A stretch of 64,000 nucleotides of DNA, taken from positions 1-64,000 of the forward strand of contig NZ_JAFCKH010000008.1 of NCBI RefSeq assembly GCF_018130505.1. Direction: 5' to 3'. Shown piece after piece: positions 44,290 to 52,277 of this stretch. The stretch comes from Bradyrhizobium tropiciagri (lineage in GTDB: Bacteria > Pseudomonadota > Alphaproteobacteria > Rhizobiales > Xanthobacteraceae). The position numbers and the translations under genes were made by a program. The notes under the pieces were generated by a model that worked only from the letters and a program-made list of their open reading frames with translations, was not told the origin of the DNA and did no database searches. Numbering within the stretch: position 1 is the first letter of the stretch; the number at the start of each line of letters is the position of its first letter.

Positions 44290-45261
44290 TCAGTCGGGCG
44301 GAATCCCCGCCTCCTTGACCACCTTGGCCCAGACCGCGACATCAGCCTTGATGATATCGGCGAATTGCCGCTGCGGGGCGCTCTTGGCCTCGCAGCCGGC
44401 GACGTCGAGCTTCTGCCGCACCGCGGCGGAGGCGAGCGCGGTTTCCAGCGCCGCGCTGATGCGTTCGACCACAGCCTGCGGCGTGCCTGCCGGCACTACG
44501 AAGCCGAACCACGGGGTGACCTGCGCCTCGGCATAGCCCTGCTCGGCCATGGTCGGCACGTCAGGAAAATACTTCGAGCGGCCGTCGCTGATCGCGCCGA
44601 TGATCCGGATGGTGCCGGACTGCACCTGGGCCAGCGCCTGGTTGGCCGACAGGAAGCTCGAGGTGATCAGGCCGCTGGCGATATCGGGCACCATCTGCGG
44701 GTAGCCGCGATAGCCGATCGCGGTGACGTCGATCCCGGCGAGCCGCTTGAACAGCTCGAAGCCGAGATGCCCGGTCGAGCCCTTGCCGGGATGGCTGTAG
44801 TTCAGCGTGCCCGGTTTTGCTTTCGCCAGCGCGACATATTCCGCGACCGTCTTCACCGGCAGCGAGGACGGTACAATGAAGAAGTTCGGCGCCTGGCAGA
44901 TCTGGCCGACCGGGATGAAGTCCTTGACCGGGTCCCAGCGCAGTTGCGTGCTCAGCGCCGGGCTCGCGGTGAAGAAGGTGGTCACCAGCAGCCATGTGTA
45001 ACCGTCCGGGGCTGCGCGCGCGACCTCCTCGGCCGCGATCGAGCCGTTGGCGCCGGATTTGGCCTCGACGACGATCGTGCCCTTCCACTGCTCCTGCATA
45101 TCCTGCGCGATGATCCGCGCGAACACGTCGGCGACGCTGCCCGGCGCATAGGGAATGACGATGCGGATCGGCCGGGTCGGATAATCCTGCGCGCGCACCG
45201 TGCCCGTGGTGGCCAGCACGGCCACGCACATGCCGACAATGAGTCCGAACCGCCGAAGCAT
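44290..45261 (-). CDS. Bug-family (TTT) periplasmic binding protein
   Basis: 323 residues from the ATG at 45261, which begins a clear signal peptide (LRRFGLIVGMCVAVLATTGTVRAQ). The mature protein starts with YPTRPIRIVIPYAPGS, the hallmark of Bug/TctC proteins of tripartite tricarboxylate transporters, followed by NGSIAAEEVARA. It binds a carboxylate in the periplasm. No TctA/TctB genes are nearby, which is common because Bug proteins greatly outnumber their transporters in such genomes. Confidence 0.92.
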   Translation of the reverse strand: MLRRFGLIVGMCVAVLATTGTVRAQDYPTRPIRIVIPYAPGSVADVFARIIAQDMQEQWKGTIVVEAKSGANGSIAAEEVARAAPDGYTWLLVTTFFTASPALSTQLRWDPVKDFIPVGQICQAPNFFIVPSSLPVKTVAEYVALAKAKPGTLNYSHPGKGSTGHLGFELFKRLAGIDVTAIGYRGYPQMVPDIASGLITSSFLSANQALAQVQSGTIRIIGAISDGRSKYFPDVPTMAEQGYAEAQVTPWFGFVVPAGTPQAVVERISAALETALASAAVRQKLDVAGCEAKSAPQRQFADIIKADVAVWAKVVKEAGIPPD

Positions 45262-45398
45262 CGCCCTGTTTCCCACCTTGTTTTTCGTTGCAGGCAGGAT
45301 GCAGGGATTGGCCGTGGGCAGCAAGGCACGGGTTTCGGCAGACGAAACTTCAGGCCGCTGCTGTCTTCCGCATCGGAATCGTCATCGCGGCGATGACC

Positions 45399-46307
45399 TC
45401 AGGCTGTGATTGTCCTACGCACGGGAATCGTCATCGCGGCAACCCCGATCACGACGCACGCGAGCCCGACCCACGCCGTCGGGCTCAGCCGCTCACCGAG
45501 AAAGGTGACGCCGAGCGCAACCCCGATCGGCACCCGCAAGTAAGCCTGCGCCGTGGTGCCGACCGAGCCGAGGGTCTGGATCAGGCGGAAGTAGATCACG
45601 AAGGCGATCGCGGTCGAGAACACCGCGAGCGCGAGCAGCGCCGCGAGCGAGCTGGTCGAGGGCGACAGCGTCCACGGCCGCTCGACGGCGAGGCTGAGCG
45701 GGATCAGGATCGCCGCGCCCGCGAGCAGCGAGCCGGCCGCCGGCGCCATCGGATCGAGCCCCTTGAAGCCGCGGCTGAAGATCGCGGCGCAGGCGTAGCA
45801 GATGGTGGCGGCCACGATCGCGACCTCGGCCACGATGCCGGTGCCGAGATCGCGGAACGCATCGACGCCGACGATCATGCAGATGCCGGCCATGCCGGCG
45901 ACCACGCCGAACAGCTTGCGCGGGCTCGCCGCCTCGTGGCGGGTGATCATGACGGTGAACAGGAAGGTGAAGATCGGCGACGCCGAATTGAGGATGGTGG
46001 TCAGCCCGGCATCGACAAAGCGCTCGCCCCAGGCGATCAGCGTCCACGGGATCACGCTGTTGAGGCAGGCCTGGAAGATGAAGCGGCGCCAGGTCGCGCT
46101 GTCAGTCGGCATGGTGACGCCGCGCACGCGCATGATGACGAGCAGCAGCAGCCCCGCGATCGCGGTGCGCGCCGCGATCAGCGTGATCGGCGGGATGGTG
46201 GCGACGCCGAGCTTGATGAAGGTGTAGGAGCCGCCCCAGAGGGTGGCAAGCGCAAGCAGCAGGGCGAGCTCGAAGGCCATGCCGGGCTGGCGTGGGGTTG
46301 TGGACAT
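45399..46307 (-). CDS. EamA/DMT-family transporter
   Basis: 302 residues with ten predicted membrane helices in two EamA repeats (about 10-145 and 155-295), typical of drug/metabolite exporters (RhaT/YdcZ-like). The N-terminal ALATLWGGSYTFIKLGV segment is characteristic. It probably exports an amino acid or another small metabolite; the substrate is not evident. A family B repeat lies between its start and the Nudix gene. Confidence 0.9.
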   Translation of the reverse strand: MSTTPRQPGMAFELALLLALATLWGGSYTFIKLGVATIPPITLIAARTAIAGLLLLVIMRVRGVTMPTDSATWRRFIFQACLNSVIPWTLIAWGERFVDAGLTTILNSASPIFTFLFTVMITRHEAASPRKLFGVVAGMAGICMIVGVDAFRDLGTGIVAEVAIVAATICYACAAIFSRGFKGLDPMAPAAGSLLAGAAILIPLSLAVERPWTLSPSTSSLAALLALAVFSTAIAFVIYFRLIQTLGSVGTTAQAYLRVPIGVALGVTFLGERLSPTAWVGLACVVIGVAAMTIPVRRTITA

Positions 46308-46397
46308 GCGGGGATTCCGTCTCGATGGGTCAGACGGAAGCTACATCGCCAGTCCAAGACAATCCTTCGGCCTCGACCGAAGTGTGAGGACAGCGAC

Positions 46398-46505
46398 CCG
46401 TCATCCTGAGGTGCGAGCGGAGCGAGCCTCGAAGGATCGACGGCCACCGGCCGGGCCGTGCATCCTTCGAGGCTCGCCGAAGAGGCTCGCACCTCAGGAT
46501 GACGG
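46398..46505. repeat. Double-stem palindromic repeat, family B
   Basis: The outer stem is 21 perfect base pairs (46398-46418 with 46485-46505) and the inner stem is 16 (46422-46437 with 46462-46477). It ends five bases before the Nudix stop codon on the minus strand. Compared with 41338-41444 it keeps the arm sequences but differs in the loop. Confidence 0.85.
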
Positions 46506-46510
46506 AGCGG

Positions 46511-47305
46511 TCAGCCCATCGCGCCGACGTCGAACACCTCGCCGTCGTAGCCGGCCTCCTTGGGGATGCGGAGCTGGCGGCCGGTGGCGGTCTTGGTCAT
46601 CACCGGCATCACGGTGACGATCGACATGCCCTTGCTGTCGGCCAGCGCGGCCGCAACGTTTGGCTGCTTGCCGAGCCGGATCAGGTTGCGCGTGGTCGGG
46701 AACGGCAGCTTGAAGCGGCCGGTCTCCCCGCCTGCCAGCGCCTCGCGCGCCGACACCCAGATCGAGTCGGTGGATTCCTTGCCGTCATGGGCGCCGAGCT
46801 GCTCGGGCGGTGCGGCGGCGAGGAAGAACCAGGTGTCGAACCGCTTCGGCATGCCCTCCGGCGTGATCCAGTGCGCATAGGGCACCAGCGCGTCGAGCGC
46901 GAGCACGAGGCTGTTGTCGGCCAGGATTTGCTGGAAGGTGATCTTGCCTTCGTTCAGCGCGGTGCGGTGCGCCAGCGCGAGCTCGTCGGCGCGCCTGGCG
47001 TCGACCAGCTCGGACGATCCGTTCGGCCGCGCCAGCAGGATGCCGCTCTCCTCGAACGTCTCGCGGATCCCGGCAATGCGGAAGCCGAGCGCATCGGCGT
47101 CGAGCCCCTCGCCGCCGGAATAGAGCGCGGCCGATGCCGCGATCTCCTTGTCGTTCTTGTCGACGCTGCCGCCCGGAAACACCAGCGCGCCCGAGTTGAA
47201 CTCGATCTGGTGATGGCGGACCATCATGAAAATTTCGATCTCGGACGTCCCGTCGCGCAGCAGCAGCACGGTGGACGCGGGACGGGTCGCTGCGATCTCG
47301 GCCAT
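46511..47305 (-). CDS. Nudix hydrolase with split box (NUDT19-like)
   Basis: 264 residues. The Nudix motif is present as REtfEESGI (GIRETFEESGILL), but the leading glycine part (VFPGGSVD) is separated by an insert of ~35 residues, as in NUDT19/acyl-CoA diphosphatase relatives. Such enzymes hydrolyse CoA esters or similar diphosphates. The gene lies only 3 bases after the DapA-family gene (stop at 47309), so both are co-transcribed. Confidence 0.85.
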   Translation of the reverse strand: MAEIAATRPASTVLLLRDGTSEIEIFMMVRHHQIEFNSGALVFPGGSVDKNDKEIAASAALYSGGEGLDADALGFRIAGIRETFEESGILLARPNGSSELVDARRADELALAHRTALNEGKITFQQILADNSLVLALDALVPYAHWITPEGMPKRFDTWFFLAAAPPEQLGAHDGKESTDSIWVSAREALAGGETGRFKLPFPTTRNLIRLGKQPNVAAALADSKGMSIVTVMPVMTKTATGRQLRIPKEAGYDGEVFDVGAMG

Positions 47306-47308
47306 GAC

Positions 47309-48265
47309 CTAGCCCGCCGCGCTGGATTGCGGCTGCAGATTGGCGCGGCGGTCGACGCGCGCCACCCGCGACAGGAGGTAATCAACCTCCGCCCTCGCCT
47401 GCGGCGTGATCACGGCGCCCGGCTTGCGCTGCGCGCTGGAGGAGATGATGCCGCGCTTCTGCAGCACGTATTTGCGCACCGTGAGGCCGACGCCCGGCTG
47501 CTGCTCGTAGCGGATCAGCGGCAGATGCGCGTCGAACAGGTCATGCGCGGCGTCGCGCTTGCCGGCCTTGGAGAGATTGACGACGTCGATCAGCAGCTCC
47601 GGGAAGGCGTAGCCGGTCATCGCACCGTCGGCGCCGCGCTCCATCTCGAAATCGAGGAACAGGCCGCCATTGCCGACCAGGATCGAAAGCGGCCGCAGCG
47701 AGCCGTCCTTCTGGAAGTTGCGCAGCGTGGAGATCTTCTCCAAGCCCGGCCAATCCTCGTGCTTGAGCATCACGCAGGACGGCGAGTCCATCACGATCTT
47801 GCGGATCACGGCGGGCGTGAACTGGACGGTGAGCGTCAGCGGATAATCCTGCAGCACCCAGGGAATGTCGTCGCCGATCGCTTCCTGCGCCTGCTTGAAA
47901 TAGCCCGTGATCTGGTCGTCGGTGCGCAGATGCGGCGGCGGCGCGATCATGACGCCGGCGGCGCCCGCATCCATCGACTTCTTCGCCAGGGAACGCATCG
48001 TGGCAAAGCCCGGCGCCGAGACGCCGACGATCACCTGCAGCTTCTTGGCACGCTTGACGAAGCGCAGCGCCACCTGCTCGGCCTCCGCCGCGTCGAGCTT
48101 CGGCGCTTCGCCCAGGATGCCCAGCACGGTGACGCCGTCGCAGCCGACATCGGTGTAGAAATCGGTGAGACGGTCGATCGAGGCCTCGTCGATACGGCCG
48201 TCGTCATGGAACGGGGTCGGCGCGATGGCGAAGGTTCCAGCGGCCTGGGCGGTCAGTTTTGTCAT
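47309..48265 (-). CDS. Dihydrodipicolinate synthase-family lyase
   Basis: 318 residues of the DapA/NanA TIM-barrel family, which forms or cleaves C-C bonds with pyruvate through a Schiff base. Lys168 (VMLKHEDWPG) is the probable Schiff-base residue, Tyr141 (LQDYPLT) the catalytic Tyr, and GILGEAP (49-55) replaces the GTTGE pyruvate loop. The changed loop argues against lysine biosynthesis; a catabolic aldolase or hydrolyase of a 2-keto acid is likelier. It is followed by the Nudix gene in one transcript. Confidence 0.88.
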   Translation of the reverse strand: MTKLTAQAAGTFAIAPTPFHDDGRIDEASIDRLTDFYTDVGCDGVTVLGILGEAPKLDAAEAEQVALRFVKRAKKLQVIVGVSAPGFATMRSLAKKSMDAGAAGVMIAPPPHLRTDDQITGYFKQAQEAIGDDIPWVLQDYPLTLTVQFTPAVIRKIVMDSPSCVMLKHEDWPGLEKISTLRNFQKDGSLRPLSILVGNGGLFLDFEMERGADGAMTGYAFPELLIDVVNLSKAGKRDAAHDLFDAHLPLIRYEQQPGVGLTVRKYVLQKRGIISSSAQRKPGAVITPQARAEVDYLLSRVARVDRRANLQPQSSAAG

Positions 48266-48355
48266 GGATGCCTCGTTTGTTCCCGCCCTCTATACAGCCT
48301 CATCCCCCGATGCGCCATTGCGCTCCGGGGATGGGCCGCACCCGGAATCCGCGCT

Positions 48356-49237
48356 CTACTTGAACCGCCGCGCCGACTTCTTGATCTCCTCCTCGGAGAA
48401 GAAGATCTCCTTGGCGTGGGTCACGATGTCCTCGGCCTTCCATCCGGTGAATGGCGGCGTCCAGCCCTCCATTTCCATCATCCGCATCTCGCGGACGCCA
48501 CGCGGGCCGGAGACGCCGAGCACCTTGCCGGTCTGGTCGCCGGAGAGGTCACTGACCATGTAGAGCACGGCCGGCGCGATGCCGTCGGGGCCAAGCGCCG
48601 CACCGGGGTTCTCCTTGTAGCGCGGCAGGTCCGCGGTCATGCGGGTCAGCGCGCCCGGCGCCAGGGTCCAGATCCGGATGTTGTATTTGCGGCCCTCGAT
48701 CGCCAGCACGTTGGAGAGGCCCCAGATGCCGCCCTTTGCCGCGCCGTAATTGGTCTGGCCGAAATTGCCGATCAGCCCCGAGGTCGAGGAGGTGTTGACG
48801 ATGACGCCGCCGCCATTGTCGCGCATCCATTTGAACACCGGCTGGGTGCAGCAGAAGGTGCCTTTGAGATGCACCTTCATCACCCTGTCCCAGTTGGCTT
48901 CCTTGGCCTTGTGGAAGGTCTCGTCCAGCAGGATGCCGGCATTGTTGACCAGGATGTCGGCGCGGCCGAAATGCTTGATGGCGTCGTCGAACACCGACTG
49001 GCCGCCGGCCAGCGTCGAGATGTCGGCGCCGTTGGCAACGGCACGGCCGCCCTCGGCCTTGATCGCATCGACTACCTTCTGGGCCATCGACGTGTCCGAG
49101 CCGGAGCCATCGCGCGGTCCGCCGAGATCGTTGACGACGACCGCCGCGCCCTCGCGCGCGAACAGCTGCGCGTAGGCTTCACCAAGTCCGCCGCCGGCGC
49201 CCGTGATCAGCGCCACCTTGCCGTCGAGTAATCCCAT
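48356..49237 (-). CDS. SDR dehydrogenase, MFE-2/hydroxyacyl-CoA type
   Basis: 293 residues from the ATG at 49237 (GGAG upstream; the longer frame runs into a repeat). The motif TGAGGGLGEAYA and the following VVVNDLGGPRDGSG are typical of the (R)-3-hydroxyacyl-CoA dehydrogenase part of multifunctional enzyme 2. The active site lies in NTSSTSG and Tyr-x-x-x-Lys (NYGAAKGG). It would oxidise the product of the MaoC hydratase encoded just upstream. The two genes are separated by a large palindromic repeat. Confidence 0.9.
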   Translation of the reverse strand: MGLLDGKVALITGAGGGLGEAYAQLFAREGAAVVVNDLGGPRDGSGSDTSMAQKVVDAIKAEGGRAVANGADISTLAGGQSVFDDAIKHFGRADILVNNAGILLDETFHKAKEANWDRVMKVHLKGTFCCTQPVFKWMRDNGGGVIVNTSSTSGLIGNFGQTNYGAAKGGIWGLSNVLAIEGRKYNIRIWTLAPGALTRMTADLPRYKENPGAALGPDGIAPAVLYMVSDLSGDQTGKVLGVSGPRGVREMRMMEMEGWTPPFTGWKAEDIVTHAKEIFFSEEEIKKSARRFK

Positions 49238-49267
49238 CGTCGTTTTCTCCGTTGTTCTTTTTCTTTC

Positions 49268-49398
49268 ACCTCTCCCCGCCTGCGGGGAGAGGTCGGATCG
49301 CCCTTGCGATCCGGGTGAGGGGGTACAGGTCTCTCCACGATCACACTCGCGGTGAGAGCCCCTCACCCCGCCCTCTCCCCGCCAGAGCGGGGCGAGGG
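49268..49398. repeat. Complete family C structured repeat, downstream of MaoC gene
   Basis: Four helices occur in order. Stem 1 is 49268-49279 with 49282-49293 (12 bp); stem 2 is 49294-49301 with 49306-49313; an outer helix joins GGGTGAGGGG (49313-49322) to CCCCTCACCC (49359-49368); stem 4 is 49371-49398. The copy at 50331-50478 has the same order with different bases, so structure rather than sequence is conserved. Confidence 0.85.
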
Positions 49399-49420
49399 AG
49401 GCGACGGCCGCCGCGCGTGG

Positions 49421-50281
49421 CTACGCCAGCACCGTCTTGCCGCTCTTGATCACGGTCACGCCGCGCGACTTCACCTTGGCTTCGAACGACACCACGTTGC
49501 CGTCCTTCCACAACTCCATGGTCACGGTCTCGCCGGGAAACACCGGCGAGGAGAACCGCGCCACGTGCTGCTTGAAGGCGGACGGATCGTAGTCAGCGTA
49601 AGTTTGCAGAACGCCGCGGCAGGTGATGCCGTAGGTGCACATGCCGTGCAGGATCGGCCGCGGGAAGCCGGCCTTCTTGGCGAACTCCGGATCTGAGTGC
49701 AGCGGATTGCGGTCGCCGCAGAGCCGGTAGACCAGCGCCTGGTCCGGCCGCGTCGTGATGTCGACGATCTGGTCCGGTGCGCGCTCCGGCACCTTGTGCG
49801 GCTCGGGCTGGCCGTCCGACGGGCCACCAAAACCGCCGTCGCCACGGGCGAAGCGCGAGGCCACCAGCGTGGCGAGCTTGTCGCCCTTCTCGTCCTTCAG
49901 CACGGTCTGGTGGCGGATCACCGCGCCCTTGTCCTTGCCCTTGTCGAACACGTCGAGCACCGTGGAGTCGGCGGTGATATGGGCCGCGGTCGCGAACGGC
50001 TTGTGGAAGGTGATGTCGCGCTCGCCGTCGACGACCATCACGCGGTTGAGGTTCATCTCGCCGGGGCCGGCGCCCCAGGCCGCGACCGAGGCGAAGGTCG
50101 GCACCACCTTGAGCGGGCGCGGCGTCAGCACGCCCTCGTTGACGAAGGCGAGCTCCTTCTCGTCCATCGGATCGGCACCGAGGCCGATGCCATAGGCGTA
50201 GAGCATCACGTCACGGTCGGCGTAGCTGTATTTCTGGCCGAGGTTCTTCAGGGCCATCAGCTGTTCGTACACGATCGGCAT
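49421..50281 (-). CDS. MaoC/hydratase-2 family enoyl-CoA hydratase
   Basis: 286 residues with two hot-dog halves, as in (R)-specific 2-enoyl-CoA hydratase 2 of MFE-2. The active-site motif D-x-N-P-L-H-x-D-P is present (GDRNPLHSDPEFAKKAGFPR, followed by PILHGMCTYG). It hydrates 2-enoyl-CoA to (R)-3-hydroxyacyl-CoA for the SDR encoded next. It belongs to the operon thiolase-DUF35-MaoC-SDR. Structured repeats lie on both sides of it (49268-49398 and 50331-50478), which is unusual within an operon. Confidence 0.92.
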   Translation of the reverse strand: MPIVYEQLMALKNLGQKYSYADRDVMLYAYGIGLGADPMDEKELAFVNEGVLTPRPLKVVPTFASVAAWGAGPGEMNLNRVMVVDGERDITFHKPFATAAHITADSTVLDVFDKGKDKGAVIRHQTVLKDEKGDKLATLVASRFARGDGGFGGPSDGQPEPHKVPERAPDQIVDITTRPDQALVYRLCGDRNPLHSDPEFAKKAGFPRPILHGMCTYGITCRGVLQTYADYDPSAFKQHVARFSSPVFPGETVTMELWKDGNVVSFEAKVKSRGVTVIKSGKTVLA

Positions 50282-50330
50282 TGTCGTTCTCTCCCCGAAT
50301 TTCTTCTTACAGCGCGGTGCCCGTTACAGC

Positions 50331-50478
50331 GCCCTCTCCCCTTGTGGGAGAGGGCTACACCGGCAGCACCTCGAACTCACTTGGGTGAGGGGTTGCTTCC
50401 GCAGAGAAACTCTTGACGCGGAGAGATACCCCTCATCCGGCAGCTTCGCTGCCACCTTCCCCCACAAGGGGGGAAGGT
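50331..50478. repeat. Complete family C structured repeat, upstream of MaoC gene
   Basis: Stem 1 is 50331-50340 with 50346-50355 (GCCCTCTCCC). The outer helix pairs GGGTGAGGGG (50383-50392) with CCCCTCATCC (50429-50438). Stem 3 is GGCAGC/GCTGCC (50439-50453) and stem 4 is ACCTTCCCCC/GGGGGAAGGT (50454-50478). It starts 5 bases past the DUF35 stop codon (minus strand). Confidence 0.85.
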
Positions 50479-50483
50479 ACTTT

Positions 50484-50876
50484 CTAGGCCGGCGTGAAGA
50501 ACGGCAGCGGGGCGCCGTCGGTCGGCTTCCACACCACCTTCACCTTCTGGCCGATCTTCACCTTCTCCAGATCGCAATCGACGATGTTGGTCTGCAGCGA
50601 CGGACCTTCCTTCAGCGTCACATAGGCGATCGCGTAAGGACCGGTCGGCGACTTCCGCATCAGGCTGTAGGTGTAGACCACAGCTTCGCCGCTCGATTCC
50701 TCCCACACCGTCTTGTCGGAAAAGCAGAACGGGCAGATCGCGCGCGGAAAATAGTGCGCCTCGCCGCAGGTGGTGCAGCGCTTGATCATGAACTTGCCCG
50801 CCTTGGCCGCTTCCCAGAACGGCGCGGTCTCCGGGTTGGTCACCGGGGCATTGTACTTCTTCGCTTCAGACATCAC
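50484..50876 (-). CDS. DUF35 Zn-ribbon/OB-fold protein
   Basis: 130 residues. The zinc ribbon has Cys34, Cys37, Cys48 and Cys51 (CTTCGEAHYFPRAICPFC), followed by an OB-fold with GEAVVYTYSLMRKSPTGP. The ATG at 50876 overlaps the stop of the thiolase-like gene (ATGA), so the two are coupled. The pair mirrors the one at 17822-19314 and the ChsH2(DUF35)-Ltp2 complex. It probably stabilises or gates the active site of the thiolase-fold partner. Confidence 0.9.
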   Translation of the reverse strand: MMSEAKKYNAPVTNPETAPFWEAAKAGKFMIKRCTTCGEAHYFPRAICPFCFSDKTVWEESSGEAVVYTYSLMRKSPTGPYAIAYVTLKEGPSLQTNIVDCDLEKVKIGQKVKVVWKPTDGAPLPFFTPA

Positions 50877-52030
50877 GCACGCTCCAGAATACAGGTTGAG
50901 GCGGCGTGGCGAACGCCGAGCAGGCCGCCGGTGCCGTGGGCGATCGCGAGGTCGCAGTTCTTCACCTGCACCTTGGGATGCGCCTCGCCGCGCAGCTGGC
51001 GCACCGCTTCGAGAATCTTGGTCATGCCGCCGCGGTTGACCGGATGGTTGCTGCAGAGGCCGCCGCCATCGGTGTTGAACGGCAGCTTGCCGACGCCCGA
51101 GATCAGATTGCCGTCGGCGACGAACTTGCCGCCCTCGCCCTTCTTGCAGAAGCCGAGGTCCTCGAGCTGCATCAGCACGGTGATGGTGAAGCTGTCATAG
51201 ATCGAGGCGTACTTGATGTCCTTCGGCGTCACGCCCGCTTCCTCGAAGGCACGCGGACCGGACCACACGCCGGCCGAATACGTCAGGTCGAGATCCTTGC
51301 CGCCGCGCGGGCCTTTCATCGCCTCGCCATGACCGATCAGCCGCACCAGCGGCTTCTTCAGGCTCTTGGCAATCTCCGGCGTAGTGACGATCATCGCGCC
51401 GCCGCCGTCGGTGACGACGCAGCAATCCATCCGATGCAGCGGATCCGAGATCATTGGCGAGTTCAGCACGTCCTCGACGGTGACGACTTCCTTGAGCATC
51501 GCATGCGGATTGTACTGCGCGTGGTGCGAGGCGGCGACCTTGATCCAGGCGAGCTGCTCGGAGGTGGTGCCGTAGTCGTGCATATGGCGCATGGCACACA
51601 TGCCATAGGCATTGTGCGTGGTAGCCCCGTAAGCCAATTCGAAATCAGCCTCGGCGCCGGACGCGCGCGCCGGCATCGGGCCGGTGCGCGGCTTGCCCGC
51701 CAGCGTGACCAGCGCGACCGAGCACTTGCCGGCGGCGATCGCCTCGGCGGCGTGGCCGAGATGGATCAGATAGGAACAGCCGCCGGTCTCGGTGGAATCG
51801 ACGTGGCGCAGCTTCTTGGTGTTGAGGCCGAGGTAATCGACCATCGGCCACAGCCCGCCCGGCGCGTCGCCGGCGCAGAAATAGCCATCGACGTCGTCCT
51901 TGGTCAGCCCGGCATCCTCGATCGCGCCCTTGGCGACCTCGGCGTGAAGCTGTGCTGTTGATTTATCGGGTGCGTGCCGGGTGGGATGTTCGTAGATCCC
52001 GGCAATGTAGGCCTTGCCCTTGATGGTCAA
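50873..52030 (-). CDS. Thiolase-superfamily protein with displaced Cys (Ltp2/SAL-like)
   Basis: 385 residues of the SCP-x/Ltp branch. The nucleophile region reads ETGGCSYLIHL: the canonical Cys position aligns with Gly84, and a Cys (85) sits one residue later. The second catalytic motif is SNHPVNRGG instead of GHPxGxxG. These changes argue against normal thiolysis and for a retro-aldol role such as Ltp2. It is the first gene of an operon with DUF35, hydratase-2 and MFE-2-type dehydrogenase genes. A palindrome at 52144-52168 lies 114 bases upstream. Confidence 0.85.
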   Translation of the reverse strand: MTIKGKAYIAGIYEHPTRHAPDKSTAQLHAEVAKGAIEDAGLTKDDVDGYFCAGDAPGGLWPMVDYLGLNTKKLRHVDSTETGGCSYLIHLGHAAEAIAAGKCSVALVTLAGKPRTGPMPARASGAEADFELAYGATTHNAYGMCAMRHMHDYGTTSEQLAWIKVAASHHAQYNPHAMLKEVVTVEDVLNSPMISDPLHRMDCCVVTDGGGAMIVTTPEIAKSLKKPLVRLIGHGEAMKGPRGGKDLDLTYSAGVWSGPRAFEEAGVTPKDIKYASIYDSFTITVLMQLEDLGFCKKGEGGKFVADGNLISGVGKLPFNTDGGGLCSNHPVNRGGMTKILEAVRQLRGEAHPKVQVKNCDLAIAHGTGGLLGVRHAASTCILERA

Positions 52031-52143
52031 ATCGCTCTCCGCTGGCGTTTCTTCATCTCCAGCGTTTTTCTGAACCGCCCGCGAGACCTTGGCAAGCGCG
52101 GAAATATTCCGTCAGGCGAGACCGGGTGACGAGGCAAGAACCG

Positions 52144-52168
52144 ATACGATTATGATCGGAAATCGTAT
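52144..52168. promoter_or_regulatory. Candidate operator ATACGATT-N9-AATCGTAT
   Basis: Perfect 8-bp arms with a 9-base spacer, the size usual for TetR-family sites, which often regulate acyl-CoA genes. It lies upstream of the thiolase/DUF35/MaoC/SDR operon. No regulator gene is adjacent. The rest of the 52031-52277 gap shows no gene or terminator. Confidence 0.5.
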
Positions 52169-52277
52169 TGGAGCCCGGTTGCATGGAAACGACGAGTGGC
52201 CAAGGCGCTGTGGATCACCGTTGCAATCGAAGTGCTCATCGCGGACACGGCGCGAGGCGCGTCTGTATCGACCATGG

